A DNA stretch of 64,000 bases from Hybos culiciformis (GCA_964007475.1 OZ023273.1:43339525-43403524), one strand, 5' to 3'; shown: positions 50,101-62,300, numbered from the stretch's first letter. Numbers and translations are program-made. Notes: a model not told the origin generated them from the letters alone.

Positions 50101-53100
50101 TTAGCATTGCTCTTGTTGTAATATGAGCCTTTCGTGAGCTGTTAAAATTTATTGCTTTTTTATTATGTTGATTCTATAATTTTCATTCAAGGAACAACGG
50201 AATTGATTACTTAAAATTTGTCTTATATAAATAATTTATGTTCGTTATACAGTTCTCAATGTTCTTTTAATATTAAAACATGCTATTTATGGTCAATGGC
50301 GGGTTTTTTTTTTGGAATAATGTCACATTCGTTATATAAATCTTTGTTGTTATTCAAAAACTGTTTTCCAATATTTTCGGCCAAGTGGAAATATTTTTTA
50401 TATATTATATAACCCGTTCATCGAACTTAGTAATTTTTAGTATAAAATCGTTTTTTCAACGGAATTTTAAGGATTTTTCTGTTTTTTTTATTTATATATA
50501 GGGAAAAAACAATTAAATACTGGCTTCTTCCATAATGAATCTTCAATTCAAAATTAAGAAATTTTGTTGTGTTTAATGACCCTATTCCCGACTAATTCGA
50601 ATAATAATATTAATATCTAAATTCAGAAATATCGAATATTTTCAGAATTTCGCACAGATTGTTTCCTAAATTCGAACACACAATTTGTGGCGCATTATGA
50701 CAGTTCAAACAACTCTAAAATGAATGACTTTTTTTTTATTTTTCTAATTTCAATGTAATGCAGACATCCAATGCAAAGTCTTGACCAATTTAACCTGTAA
50801 AAATCTTAGGTACCTGCTAATACATATTTTTAAATCACAATTTTTAAATACTTATGAAAATCGATTTATATATGAAATAATTAATAATACATTAGCCCGG
50901 CATTTCTGGCTCTTTCTCAATAAGAAAAAAAACACCATATTCGACAAACTAATAAATGTTCCTCACATTACAAGTAGAAAAAAAAAATAAAAAATTATCA
51001 AAAAAATAAATAATTGAGTTTCCTTTCATTGACATTGGGACAACAAAACTTTTACTTCTAATTTTTTTTATTTTAATAAATATTTAAATTATTCAACTAT
51101 ATGTATACATATGTATATATGTGTAATTATACAATACAAAAAATAACCAACCTACCGTGAATTTAAATTATTTATTTAAGTTTAAATTCACGATGGTTAG
51201 TGGTCCTTGTTGGAAGGAAATGAGTTTTTTTTTCTTTTTTCAAATTCCATTTTTGTTCATTAACTTTTTTTTTATTATTATTTTTGCTGTTTTTTATGTT
51301 TGTTATTTAGAATCATGAAATATTGACAAAAAAAGTGTAATAAATATTCAAATAAAAATTGTAATAAAATTTATTTCAAAAGAATTCTCGAAAACTAAAC
51401 TAAAAATTTCAAATGTTTTCATACTTCAATTTCATATTTCAATTTACATGAATATTAAAAACGTTATTTCATACATTATGTGTATACATAATACTGTTGA
51501 TGTTGCTCGATATGCTTGTTATATTAGGTAAATACACTTGAAATCACAAAAGTAAATTTAATAGAATTACAGAAAAAACGATATTTTTATTATGACATTA
51601 GAGATGAAAAAAAAAATTTTTATTTAACTGTGTAGGACACGAAAATCTAGCTGAAAAATTATATTCCAAATTTTGAGTTATCTTCGCAGAATATTTTTTT
51701 GTTCATTCATTCAAATTTCTAGACATATAATTTCATTAAATTGAGAATTTTTATTTATTTCATTGCAGAAACTGAAACATTATGTGGCGATGTACCTCAA
51801 CATTATTGGGACTCACCATTCTCGTTACCATATTTTGATAATTCATCAAAAAAAGAAGTGCAAGCAACAGTTGGACAAGCAGCATTATTACATTGTCGTG
51901 TTAGAAATTTAGGCGATAGAGCGGTAAGTTTTTTTTTATTTTTTAAATATTGCAATTTAGTCAAACTTAGAAAATAATATTAATTTTTTTTTTAAATATA
52001 AAAGAATTTACATAATTTACTACACTAAACCTTTATAGACTTAAATTTTTTTGCACTCAATTAAAACAAGCTTCATATTTGGATATATCTCTCGTTTCGA
52101 AGGTGTACACAAAAAATTATTTTAAGACAGCCGAATAACATTATGAGACATATACATTTTTATAAGCCATGTATATACATACAATTTTTGCATGTTATCA
52201 AAAAAAAAAATACTAGAATAAAATATAAGTTTGTTTGTACCTTTTTTTTCGTGTTTCTATGTATGTATTTATGGTAGATTTTATTTTCAAAAAAAAAAAA
52301 TCATAAAATTCGTTTTTATGAATATTTTTTTGATTAAAACCTAAAATATATTCGTTTATGAGTTTTTTAACCATTTTATTTTTATTTTTTTGCCCAAGCT
52401 ACATAATTTTCATAAAAAAAAAAAATTATTAAATTTTTTATACATTTTTTATTCACATAAAAATGTTCAAAAAACTATCAATCTTTTAAATTTGATTAGA
52501 TTTTTTGAATAATCATATTTTAATAATATTTTATATTAAAAATTCCAATATTCAATATCAATATAAAAAACGAATGAATGTAAGGATCACATTTTTTGGA
52601 AATCTAATTTTTTTTTTAATAAATTTGAAGAGCCTTCTTCTTGCCACAATGTAAAATATTTAAGCAGAAGAAAAAAAAAAAACAAGTTTCTTAGCCATCC
52701 ATGGTATATAGTAAACATCTTATAACATTGAATTCTTTCTTTAATTTTTTTTTAATTCAAGAATTTAAAAGCAAATACTTTTGTGAATTAAAGTCTAAAA
52801 GAAATAATTAAAAAATAATATATTTCTTTTTTTTTAACATTAAAAAAAAAAAAAATTATAAAAAATATAATAAAAACGAAAAGTGAAACCTTTATTTCAT
52901 TAAATTATAATCTAAACCCTGTGTATATAATATTTGAAATAAAATCCTTTTGATAAAACTTTTTATGGAATATTTTTAAAATATAAATCCTTTTTTTACA
53001 TTCCATAGTTAAAATCCCTTAGGATTATCATTTTAGAGCTAAAACAGTGTGTTTCTTGATTTAAAAAAAAAAAAAATTAGTTATACCCACATACAATATA

Positions 53101-56100
53101 TATTTCGTTGAATGAAAAATTCTATATATATGTATCTGTATATAAAAAAGCTGTTTGACTAACATTTATTTAATTAATTTTTTTGTTTTTTTTTTTTATT
53201 TTATATTTACACTGGAAAAGACATTGTTCATTATTATTATTATTATATTTATTTGACAGATATTTTTCTGTGTATGTCTTTTTTTGCTTTTTTAATAACC
53301 ATTATAGTTTTGTTTACTCAGAACCTTCTATGTAGTTCTATGGTTTTTTTTATATAATTATATTGGGATATAACTGTACAGTTGTCTAAAAGTGAAGTAA
53401 ACAAGCGTAAACAATTTTCAAAACACTTCAAAATTATTTAATCAATTTCATTTACTTCTTTAATATATTAACAATATAGACTTAAAATTCATTTTATTTA
53501 ATGTTCTTTAGAGACTTTACATTTTTTACCTCAAATTTTAAATAAAATTTTCAATTGCCGATCCAATATACCGCATTTTCTCATAATTTAAATGTCAAAT
53601 CCACTGAAAATTTTTTTCAAACAATTTTTTAATCAATTAATATTGAATGTGGTTTTTTAAATCTATTTTTCTGCTCAACAAAAAATACGATCGAAAGAAT
53701 GTGGTTAATGTTTTAAGCGCATTTATTGTTTGTTTTTTTTTTTTTTACAGTGAACAATTTACAAGAAAATTGATTAAATAATATTAAATTGTGTATAAAA
53801 TATATAAAAAAAGAGAATTTCAAAAAAATATATATTGTAACTTACCTAACAACATATATATATAAAATAAAAAATAACATTTTTTTTTTATCTTTTCATA
53901 TTTCATCATTTTTTTGTAAAAAAAAAATAAATCTCATTTTCCTAACAACAACAACACTAACCGTAATGAAAATCTGGAAAATGAACACAACACATAAAAA
54001 AAAAAAAATGAAAAAATGAAAAAATGAAAAAATGAAAAAAAAAAATCATCAAAATATTCAACAATAAAAAGGTATCGTGGATAAGAAAACGAGATCTACA
54101 CATATTAACTGTTGGCATCATTACATATACAAATGACCAAAGATTTCAGTCATTACACACAGACGGTTCAGATGAATGGACATTAAAAATTTCATCACCC
54201 CAACCAAGGGATTCAGGGACATATGAATGTCAAGTGTCTACAGAACCAAAAATTAGTCAAGCATTTCGTGTAAATGTTGTTGGTAAGGATATATATAATT
54301 TTCATTTATTTGTTGACATTATATGAATGGTTTTTTTGTTTTTTTTTTTTTTTTAGATTGATGGAAAAATGAAATGAAGTTTTTTTTGTTGTTGTTTTTT
54401 AACTTTTAAAACACCTTTTCCGTTTGTTGACATTATGCTTCCAATATGATTTTATTTGTATTTAGAAATCAAATAAATTTATCAGAAGTTTTGTATACAC
54501 ACAGCTTTTAAAGGTTTTATTATAATTTGAAAAATTCTTTAACAAAAACTTTAAAACAAATGAAAACTTAATGAATGTAAACAAGTGGATTATAAATTTG
54601 AATTTTGAAAAGTTGACTTTTATTCTTTACTACTGCAGAGTTTTCCAACATAAACTATGCATAAACTGCACCAATTGCCATATCTTGTAATACTTGATAA
54701 ATACTATAATTTTAAACCTTGAAAATCTTTGTTTTTCATTGAACAAGATAACTTGTCTTCCCCATAAATAAAATTCGTTTTTTGAAACAAACTACAAAAT
54801 AATTGAAAAAAAATTTTCAGATTGACTTATTTTGGTATTTTTTTTTTATTCAAAAGAAAATAGTAATAATGTGTAAAAACATAATTTTAATGGAAATCGA
54901 ACAAGGCAATGTCCAAAAACGGATATTATAGAACAAGAGTATTGAAAACATATTTTTATTAGAAGTATCAAAAAAAGTAAAATGAAAAAATATTTCATTG
55001 AGAAGAGAAACAATAAAAATAAAAAATTTATTTTTTTTTATTGTGAATGGCTGAAGTAAAATTAAAAAATCAAACAATTTTTTTTTTTTTTTTAAAACAA
55101 ACTTCTGACAATTTAATGAGATTTCTATTTCAGCTTTGTGAATCATTTTTCAATTCCATTCATTTCCTTTTTTTTTTTTTTTTCTATACATATTTTTATT
55201 TCTAACAAATCCTTTTGTTCTTTTGACAGGCAGCTTTTGTTACATAAAATATATAAAAAATAAAATTAGAAATAAAAATTCAAATTGTTATTTTGTTTAT
55301 GTTGTTTTTTTTTTTTTTACAATATTCTCAAACCCTAATTAATTTCATTAAAAAAATTTCTTTGTGCTTTTTTTTTCATGAATAAATGAATTGTACGGGT
55401 TTCGAATTTTATTAACATAGCAAAAAAAAATTTCTTTTGATTTTTCATTATGTTTTAGAATTTCCTTTCTTTTGTTTACAAAATTTGCATAGGCAATAAA
55501 AATATTTATTTATTATTCTGAATAAAATAGAAAAATATAATTTATTAGGATTATTATTATATGTTTTTTCATCAATCTTTAGCCGTAGGTATATTTAGTT
55601 TTTTTTTTTCTTCTTTTCTCTAAAGCTATATCCTGTAACATAAATTTAGAAACTCAAACTATTTAACAAAAAAAAAGAAAAAAAGATAGAAATTGTTTCT
55701 CATAATATTTCGAAAACGAATGCCCTAAAGCCTTCGCAAATTTGATTATGTTGAAAAATTAGTTCAATTAAGATTTTTTAAAACAAATAAAACTTTACCT
55801 TGTTGATATTTTTGATATTGGCTAAAACCATAAAACAAAAATATAATATAAATATACAGGCTTATAAGTTCATAGAATATTTTTACTATGAAAAATAATA
55901 GCTGTCGATTAACAGAGTTAAATATATACAGAGCGCGTAATGAAAAATATTTTTGAAGACATCATTAAATATGTATATCTTTTTTTGTTAAAAAAAAAAA
56001 AAAATTATTACATTAAGAAAATATTTTCAATAGTGAAATACAAATTTTATTTTGTTTGAAAAAACCAAAATATTTATTAATAATGTTAAAAATAAATATC

Positions 56101-57158
56101 AAAAATAGTACATTTAAAACCTTTTCTCTTTTTGATACATAAAATAAAAATGTATTAAATAATCTTTTGTACAACTTATGTAAAATGAGATAATTATTGC
56201 TATGAATCATGATTGTATATAATTCCTTATAGTTCGTCTTCAAAAATTTTATATAAAAATTCACTTGAGACGATATATAGATTTATTATATGCCCATATA
56301 ATTAGTTATTTTTTTTATTTTTATTTGAATTCATGAAAATTTTTACAAATACATACTAATTACATTTCATAGCAAAAAAAAGTCTGTATGAACCTATTCG
56401 TATGTATGTGTACATTATATTTTGTCTGTGCTTAAAGAGTGATGTTATTATGGTATCCAGCATAGAATTATACCAAATCTCTCAAAATTAATACTAAAAA
56501 CTATCCATCATTTTATTTCTTTGAGGACTTTGAGTGTTCTCTGAAGTCACTACTTTCTAATGAATTAACAAATATATATATAAATTTTTTTTAAATATTT
56601 CATTAATAAATTAATTTTACACTTAGAATAAATTACAGAAATAATGTTTTACTTAAACGATTTAAATTTTTTTATTTCTTTTGCAATCCCACGATTGAAA
56701 TAAACTTCAACGATTTTAAAATCATCATAAATATGAAAAATTTATATATTTTGAAAAAAACTCTGTAATATATTGTTTAGCCGCAGACGTAATTTAGAGA
56801 AAAAAAACATTATACATTATATACATAAATCTTAGTTAATGTCTTAAAATTTCTTCTTTTTTCTTTTTTTTTTGTATTTATATAATATTATATAGTTCCA
56901 AAAGCAAAAATTCTTGGTAAACCAGAGTTATTTATCAAAAGTGGCAGTAATATAAATTTAACATGTTTGGCAATGCAATCACCGGTAGCACCATCTTTCA
57001 TTTATTGGTACAAAGGTAAACGTGTATTGAATTATTCACAACGTGGTGGCATTAATGTTATTACAGAACGTTCAACAAGAACAAGTAAATTATTGATAAC
57101 TAAAGCTACTGTTTCAGATTCAGGAAATTATACATGTTCACCAAGTAGTTCAAGTAAG

Positions 57159-57193
<35 letters not shown>

Positions 57194-59357
57194 TGAACAT
57201 TATGTGCAAAAAAAATTTTTTTATCACATTTGAATTATTTGATTCTTTTTCTTTTTATTTTTGGTATCAAATATTTTTTTGGCATTATTGTTGAAATAAA
57301 ATGCAAAACCGAAAAATGAGATTTCCTAAATCTTTATATGATAAAGATATAATTCTAAATCAAATGAAATTTTTTTTTTTATAACTATTTAAAAGTTCCT
57401 TAAAAAATTGCTTACTAACTTAGAGTCAGAACTATAGTTAGCTAATTATTGTAAATTAAGTTTTATTATAATATGAATATAATTATTCTCTAAATATTAC
57501 TCTTAAATCTAGAAGTGCAGTATGCACAATCAAATAAAATTCAGTGCAATAGAGCTTAATAAAATATATATACATTTGCAATTTAATTTAATTAATTAGA
57601 TAAATTAATTTAATTTAAATGAATCCTGTAACTTTGAAGGATTGTTATACAACTTTTTCTTTTTTTGTGTGCTTTTTGGTAAATGTTAAGAAAGCAATAA
57701 AAAAATAACTTTAACAATATTGTAATCAGTTAAATGAAATTTCAAAAATTCATACGAATTTCTCAAAAGATAAAATATTTTTAAAAGGTCCAGTTTTTTT
57801 TTTTTATTTTTTAAAATGTAAACCATCTTAAGTTTCCCTTTACCTTAACCACAGAGGTAAAGTATCCTTGTTTGGAAAATATTTTATTTTATTTTTAATG
57901 TTTGAAAAATTGTTTGAAAATAAAAAAAAAAAAATTGTTGAAAAGTAAACTAAATTTAATTTTAACAAAAATATAAAACACAATAATCTTTTAAAGGAAA
58001 GTAAAAAAAAAAACCAAAAAAGAAAATGGAAAAAAAATATTTTCCTTATTTTTTCTTAATATAACGAGCAAAAAAAAAAACAAAATAAATAAATGAATTG
58101 AATTGTGAAGTAAATTTCTGTAATAAATCAGATTTATTTCGTAATGGATTTTTCATTCCTTCTTTGTGGTTTATCTTCTTCTTTATTTTTTTCCTTTTTG
58201 GTTAAATTTGATGAGAATTGTTTTTCGTTTTTTTCTTTTCCAAAATTATTTTTAAAATATTTATCATCCAACATAAAACAAAATTTTGAAAAATATCTTT
58301 TTATGCATATACGATTCTTTAATGTTTTGTGAAATTTTTCATCATTATTTTTTGAGTCATATATTTAAAATAATTTTTTAAAATAAATTTTTAAACACAA
58401 TGAAGTGATGGATTTTTGTTAAATTAATAATAATAAACATAAGTTTTGTATTAAAATAAAAATGAAATTGATATTTTTGGTATTTTTATATAAATAAGTA
58501 ATTTGACTAAAGTAAATACTAAATTACAAAAACCCAATTAAATTTTAATAAATTGATATAATTATATATATTGGGAATTATGTTTTAGGACATAGTTTGT
58601 TAATGAAGTAAAAATTTATAATAATTTGATGAAATATTATTATTAAATGACTAATTCAAATAGAGTTTTAGCGACTAGATTATCATAACACACAAAGCAG
58701 AGCTAACTTTAAACTCTATATGAGTCATACAATAATATATAACCACTCTAAATGCTTTTCCGGAATTTTGGAAAATAAAATCAGGTTTTAATTAATTGGA
58801 AGATATTATTATTTAATTAATTGTATTTATTACCTCAATCAAGGAGCAATTAAAACTTATTAAGAACTTAATAAACAAACTTTAAATTCAATATAAATAA
58901 TATATTTGGTTGTTTCTATTCCCTTATTTTTCTTAGAACTTAGAATTTAAACTTAATATTATACACTTAATATTAAGACACAAATTAATAATTGTCATTA
59001 TAATATCCATTATAAAACATATTTATTTAAAATTCGTGATACTTATGAAAAAATCGAAGTATTATATACAATTAATATCTATTTATCTTCAATGTTCTTT
59101 TAATTTCATTTAAAAATAAATAAAATTTTCTTTTTATTACAGATTCAGCTAGTGTTGTGGTGCATGTATTAAATAATAAAGATCCGGCTGCATTGCAGGA
59201 TGGTAATAGTTCTAGTAATATATCGTCATTAGTAAATATATCAAATACATCGAACGCTTATTCAATAAAATTAATTAATGTAATAACAACATTATCATTT
59301 AATTTATTAATATTTTTTTCATTTAATATAATTTTATTATCAATGTCGAGCAGGTGA
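35064..59357 (+). CDS. dpr-like: dpr family two-Ig-domain neuronal surface protein, whole spliced gene (5 coding exons)
   Basis: Join 35064-35136, 51769-51923, 54072-54282, 56896-57153, 59143-59357: 912 nt, 303 residues plus stop. All splice sites are GT-AG and the phases match (1, 0, 1, 1). Reading order: signal peptide (about 1-24), Ig1 (about 45-146; Cys67, Trp79, Cys129 in the DSGTYEC motif), Ig2 (about 147-243; Cys170, Trp184, Cys227 in DSGNYTC), Asn/Ser-rich stalk (about 252-271), C-terminal hydrophobic stretch (about 276-298). The motifs VSWIRKRDLHILTVG, TYTNDQRFQ, QPRDSGTYECQVSTEP and TKATVSDSGNYTCSPS are diagnostic of the Dpr family. Family knowledge: Dprs sit on neuronal membranes and bind DIP Ig proteins to direct synaptic pairing; the founder affects salt-taste aversion in Drosophila. 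The paralogue is not assigned; wording of Ig2 resembles the Drosophila dpr8/9/21 type most, from memory. Asn-X-Ser/Thr sites include N49, N167, N192, N224, N254, N258, N264 and N267. Confidence 0.93.
43602..44080. mobile_element. MITE-like element in dpr intron 1 with CACGGTAAAAAAA ends
   Basis: CACGGTAAAAAAAA at 43602 and TTTTTTTTACCGTG ending at 44080 are inverted copies. Weaker matching continues inward on both sides through a TTTTTTACT block and a TACACCG/TGTAGCCGG-like block, giving diverged terminal repeats of roughly 50-60 bp. Length about 480 bp, no coding capacity. The bases around the right part repeat similar text (GTGTGAAATGTGTTTTACGC and AGTTTACACTTTATTCGG). No unambiguous target duplication could be read, so it is not assigned to a superfamily. 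Confidence 0.55.
51147..51203. repeat. Short hairpin in dpr intron 1
   Basis: CCTACCGTGAATTTAAA and TTTAAATTCACGATGGTTAG pair over about 18 bases around a loop of about 14. It lies roughly 570 bases before exon 2. Arms are short for an insect microRNA precursor, so no RNA gene is claimed. Confidence 0.6.
51769..51923 (+). CDS. dpr-like: dpr-like exon 2: mature N-terminus and first half of Ig1
   Basis: The exon follows TTTCATTGCAG and ends before GTAAGT, giving residues 25 (split codon) to 76. It carries the short N-terminal linker with Cys30, then the typical Dpr entry into Ig1 (SLPYFDNSS, ATVGQAALLHCRV) with the first disulphide cysteine at 67. It ends after LGDRA at phase 0, exactly where family members continue with VSW. 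An N-glycosylation sequon is at N49. The unpaired Cys30 ahead of Ig1 is noticeable. Reading through the donor gives a Phe-rich tail typical of poly-T intron, confirming the exon end. Confidence 0.95.
51924..54071 (+). other. dpr-like intron 2 with AG-free acceptor zone
   Basis: The 2.1-kb intron runs from GTAAGT to AAAAAG. Its last AG before the true acceptor is at 53814-53815, leaving about 254 nt with no AG. Within that zone are a pyrimidine-rich tract (about 53881-53918) and branch-point-like CTAAC motifs near 53836, 53942 and 53957. Upstream, at 53729-53750, a long T run ends in ACAG, a much stronger-looking acceptor that is followed directly by TGA in the reading frame left by exon 2. 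Confidence 0.85.
54008..54039 (+). repeat. ATGAAAAA octamer tandem repeat next to the exon 3 acceptor
   Basis: Four perfect head-to-tail copies of ATGAAAAA lie 32 bases before the exon 3 acceptor AG, inside the AG-free zone, where a pyrimidine tract would normally be. Confidence 0.9.
54072..54282 (+). CDS. dpr-like: dpr-like exon 3: second half of Ig1
   Basis: Residues 77-146 plus one base. It begins VSWIRKRDLHILTVG and includes Trp79, TYTNDQRF, DEWTLKI and the second Ig1 cysteine (129) in QPRDSGTYECQVSTEP, ending at RVNVV before GTAAGG. This is the most conserved stretch of the Dpr family and contributes much of the known Dpr-DIP contact face. The 5' edge is fixed by homology: the codons for V-S-W start right after AG at 54070-54071, and exon 2 ends at phase 0. 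The acceptor is atypical, because the preceding 60 bases are almost pure A with four ATGAAAAA units and no pyrimidine tract. Confidence 0.95.
54283..56895 (+). other. dpr-like intron 3 (2.6 kb)
   Basis: The intron runs from GTAAGG to TATATAG and splits codon 147 after its first base. It is plain A+T-rich sequence with poly-A and poly-T runs. No repeats with recognisable ends and no extra exon were seen. Confidence 0.85.
56896..57153 (+). CDS. dpr-like: dpr-like exon 4: Ig2 domain
   Basis: The exon follows a T-rich tract and TATATAG and ends before GTAAGT; it encodes residues 147 (split) to 232 plus one base. It opens with VPKAKILGKPELFIKSGS and INLTC (Cys170), continues through FIYWYKGKRVLNY (Trp184) and RGGINVITE, and closes with SKLLITKATVSDSGNYTC (Cys227) SPSSSS. 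Order and spacing match Ig2 of Dpr proteins. Sequons lie at N167, N192 and N224. An AT dinucleotide repeat starts about 12 bases after the donor. Confidence 0.95.
57154..59142 (+). other. dpr-like intron 4 (2.0 kb)
   Basis: The intron runs from GTAAGT to TTACAG and splits codon 233 after its first base. A TA dinucleotide tract at about 57166-57190 lies just inside the donor. The remainder is A+T-rich without recognisable features. Confidence 0.85.
59143..59357 (+). CDS. dpr-like: dpr-like exon 5: end of Ig2, stalk and C-terminal anchor
   Basis: The exon follows TTTTTATTACAG and runs to TGA at 59355-59357, giving residues 233 (split AAT) to 303. It starts NSASVVVHVLNNKDPAALQ, the standard Dpr strand after Ig2. 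An Asn/Ser-rich low-complexity stalk follows (about 252-271) with sequons at N254, N258, N264 and N267. A hydrophobic stretch (about 276-298) is followed by only five residues ending in Arg. This fits a GPI-attachment signal or a single membrane anchor with almost no cytoplasmic tail; sequence alone does not decide. The stalk and tail are not conserved between Dpr paralogues, so they do not help to name the gene. Confidence 0.92.
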
Positions 59358-62300
59358 CTTTAAGTTCATGAAATTTAATTATAGCTATAGTTAATTTTAT
59401 GATTATACAATATTACATACTTCGAATATGCAATTATATAATAATATAGGTTTAATTATTTAGATTAATCATTAAGTAATTAGTTAAAAAAAAAATAAAA
59501 GAAAGAATGAAATAAAAGTATAAAGTATGTCAAAAAATTATAAGATACATATAAATACTATAAGTATAAATAAATAGTTTAATTCAGAATATTTATTTTT
59601 CATTAGTTTTTCTGTATTTTTTTTTTTTTTTTAATTATTGGAAAAAAAAAATTAATTTATATAAAACCTTTAGATAATTATAAATATACAACATAATGTG
59701 GTTATATGTAATGACCAGGTATATATAAAGAAAAATGTATATATTTTGTCATTAATATATTTATAGTTATACTATAATTTTCAGGGTTTATGTCTACCAA
59801 CCAAATACAGAGCTGAAATGAAAATAAATAGAAATAAATTGTTTGTTATGAAAGCATAGTGATCTTAATGTGAAACAAATTTTCAGTAAAAACTGAATTT
59901 TATTAAAATAAAACTACTTGTATAGGTAATGGAAGTTATAAAAGTTATTTCATAATTTTAAAAGTAAAAAAACTTTACTTGCTTAAGCAATTTGACATAT
60001 ACCAAAAACTTTCAATCAGAAAAAAAATGAAGATAATATGGGTTGTTTAAAAGAGTATTATGTGATGGAAAAACATTATTTCGATATGGCACTATATACA
60101 CATTGAACTTTTGAAAATAGAAATCGCCTCAAAGCTTCACATTAAGATTTTGAATGAAATATTGCTCTTGTTAAAAAAAATTAAATAATTTTACATTTTT
60201 TATTGTAATCTTGTACTGTGATAAATTTCGATAAAATATTTATTTTATTTTATTTTTAGACTTTTGAAATAAGATTAACTTCATTACGTATTATTTAAAT
60301 TTTCAAGCATTTAAAAATTATGTAAACCTCAAATGGTTAAAAAACTTTCGGTGAATTATTTATGTAGTACTAAATATAATGTATTTAATTATGTATAGTA
60401 TAGATTCTAAAAAAAAACTCAGTCAAAACTTTCAAATACATGAACGTTATAAATTGATTGAATTATGGAATGGTTAAAGTGTATCTTCTAACATCTATAA
60501 CTATTTTTATTTTTTTTTATCTAAAAAGATAAAACTTTTGTACTTATTTCCGTTTTATAACTTTTTTTTTTGATATTTTTTTTTTCTCGTAAAGAAAAAT
60601 GAAAACTTTCAAAAGTCCAAAAAGTCTAAAGATAAAGTTTGCTTTTAGTTTTAATTTAAATAATTATTTAATTTACCTTTAAAAATTATCGTCTAATTTT
60701 TCAGAGTTTTAAACATTTTGTATATATAAAAAAAAAAATAATAAAAATTAAAATATCTTGATAAAGTGAAACTTTTTAGACATTTTTATAAAAACATAAT
60801 TTTTTTTGTTATTATATTTAGTATAAAAATTAATTGAGAAAAAAGAAAAAAAAAATGAAAATTTTAGAATTATATGCAGACTGTTATGAAATAAGTTCTT
60901 TTTCTTGTAAATAAAAATTTGAATAATATTAATATACAATATATACATAATAATTAAGTACATAAGAGATTATAACGATAAGATATAAAATTTGAAAATC
61001 TAATTCTGAATATCTGAGCATAATTACTTGTTCATGGCTATATTCAATAGTGCAAAGTTAAAAACCATAAAAAACATTATTTTTTTTAATTTTTAAAAAT
61101 TATTTGATATATATTTTCTAAAAATTTTCATTTCAATTTTATGGATTTTTTTTTTGTTTGTAAGCTAATGGAAATTTTCAGATTTAAATATTTTTCGACT
61201 TTGTCAATATTCCAATAGAAGATCTAAACATAATTAGGTTTATAAAGACGAAATTATTCAATATTTTATATTCATTATAGTGTAGGCCCAATCCCATCAA
61301 TAAAATAAATTAATATTTAAAATATCAAAACTTTCGAGATATTCGACAGTTAAATTGATAAAAAAATATCCTTTTTGAAAATATTGAAATTAAAATTTTA
61401 AGTTCAGAACTAAATACACATTCTTCCTATGCTCCTTTTCTACAATGATTTTCTTAATTTTTTTTGGATTTTTCCTTTTTCTTCGCTACCTTGTTTTAAT
61501 ATAGGAAAATATTTTAAAAATTAACTATTTTTTTAACAGAGTTTATTTAATATTTGAAAAAAATAAAAAATAAAAATAAACTAAAATTAATGCACTTAGC
61601 CTATTAAAAGCTTAAAATTTCTTCATGTATATAAAATAAAAAGTGTAATCAAATTAATTTTAATTAATTATAAGAATGAAATTCAAATTATAATAAATTA
61701 TGTAATTATGAATACATATTTAAAAAAAAATGTTTAAAACATGATACAAGTATAAAAAAATTGATATAATGAAGAATAAAGTATAGGAAAAAATTTCTGG
61801 CGAACTTGAGATTTTAGATTCTTTTATTGTAATGAAAAAATATTAATAATATAATTACTTATGTGTAATGGATTTTTTTTTATTTAATTGGAGTTCCTTT
61901 TTTGTAACTTTGGAACTCTCTAGTTTTTTTTAAAGGTACCACTAACAGTCTGTACCTTCAGGATACAAATACGTAATTTTAAATGATTTAATAATATTAT
62001 GACTGACTTATCTTAGATATAATGCTAAAGTTTTTTTAAGTTTTGTTTAGCTTCCAAATTCGAGCTTATCAATACTACTCGGAAAAAAAACAAGTCAACG
62101 ATAATTTCTTTATTTTTTTTGTCTCATGAGCGGTAATAGTATATATAAATTGTTTACTTGAAAATTTTAGTAAAAGAATCCAGAATTTAAAGTTCGCCTC
62201 CAATGTTTTTTAATAATATTATTTGAATTAAAGAAAAATGTATTAATCGAATAATTTCTTCAAAAAAATATGAAATTATTTTGTTGAAACTTTAAAGAAG

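Larger units (their letters stand above)
35137..51768 (+). other. dpr-like intron 1 (16.6 kb)
   Basis: The intron runs from GTGAGT to TTGCAG. It is A+T-rich throughout with many homopolymer tracts. It holds an inverted-repeat element at 43602-44080, a short hairpin at 51147-51203 and a 45-codon protein-like stretch at 49131-49268. Two less A+T-biased, non-coding-looking patches are at about 35660-36000 and 37500-37870. No further Ig-type exon was recognised on either strand. Confidence 0.7.

Noticed and set aside
53789..54019. 76-codon + strand frame just before exon 3
   Set aside because: Low-complexity Lys/Ile/Phe translation of the intron, out of frame with the exon and without domain content.
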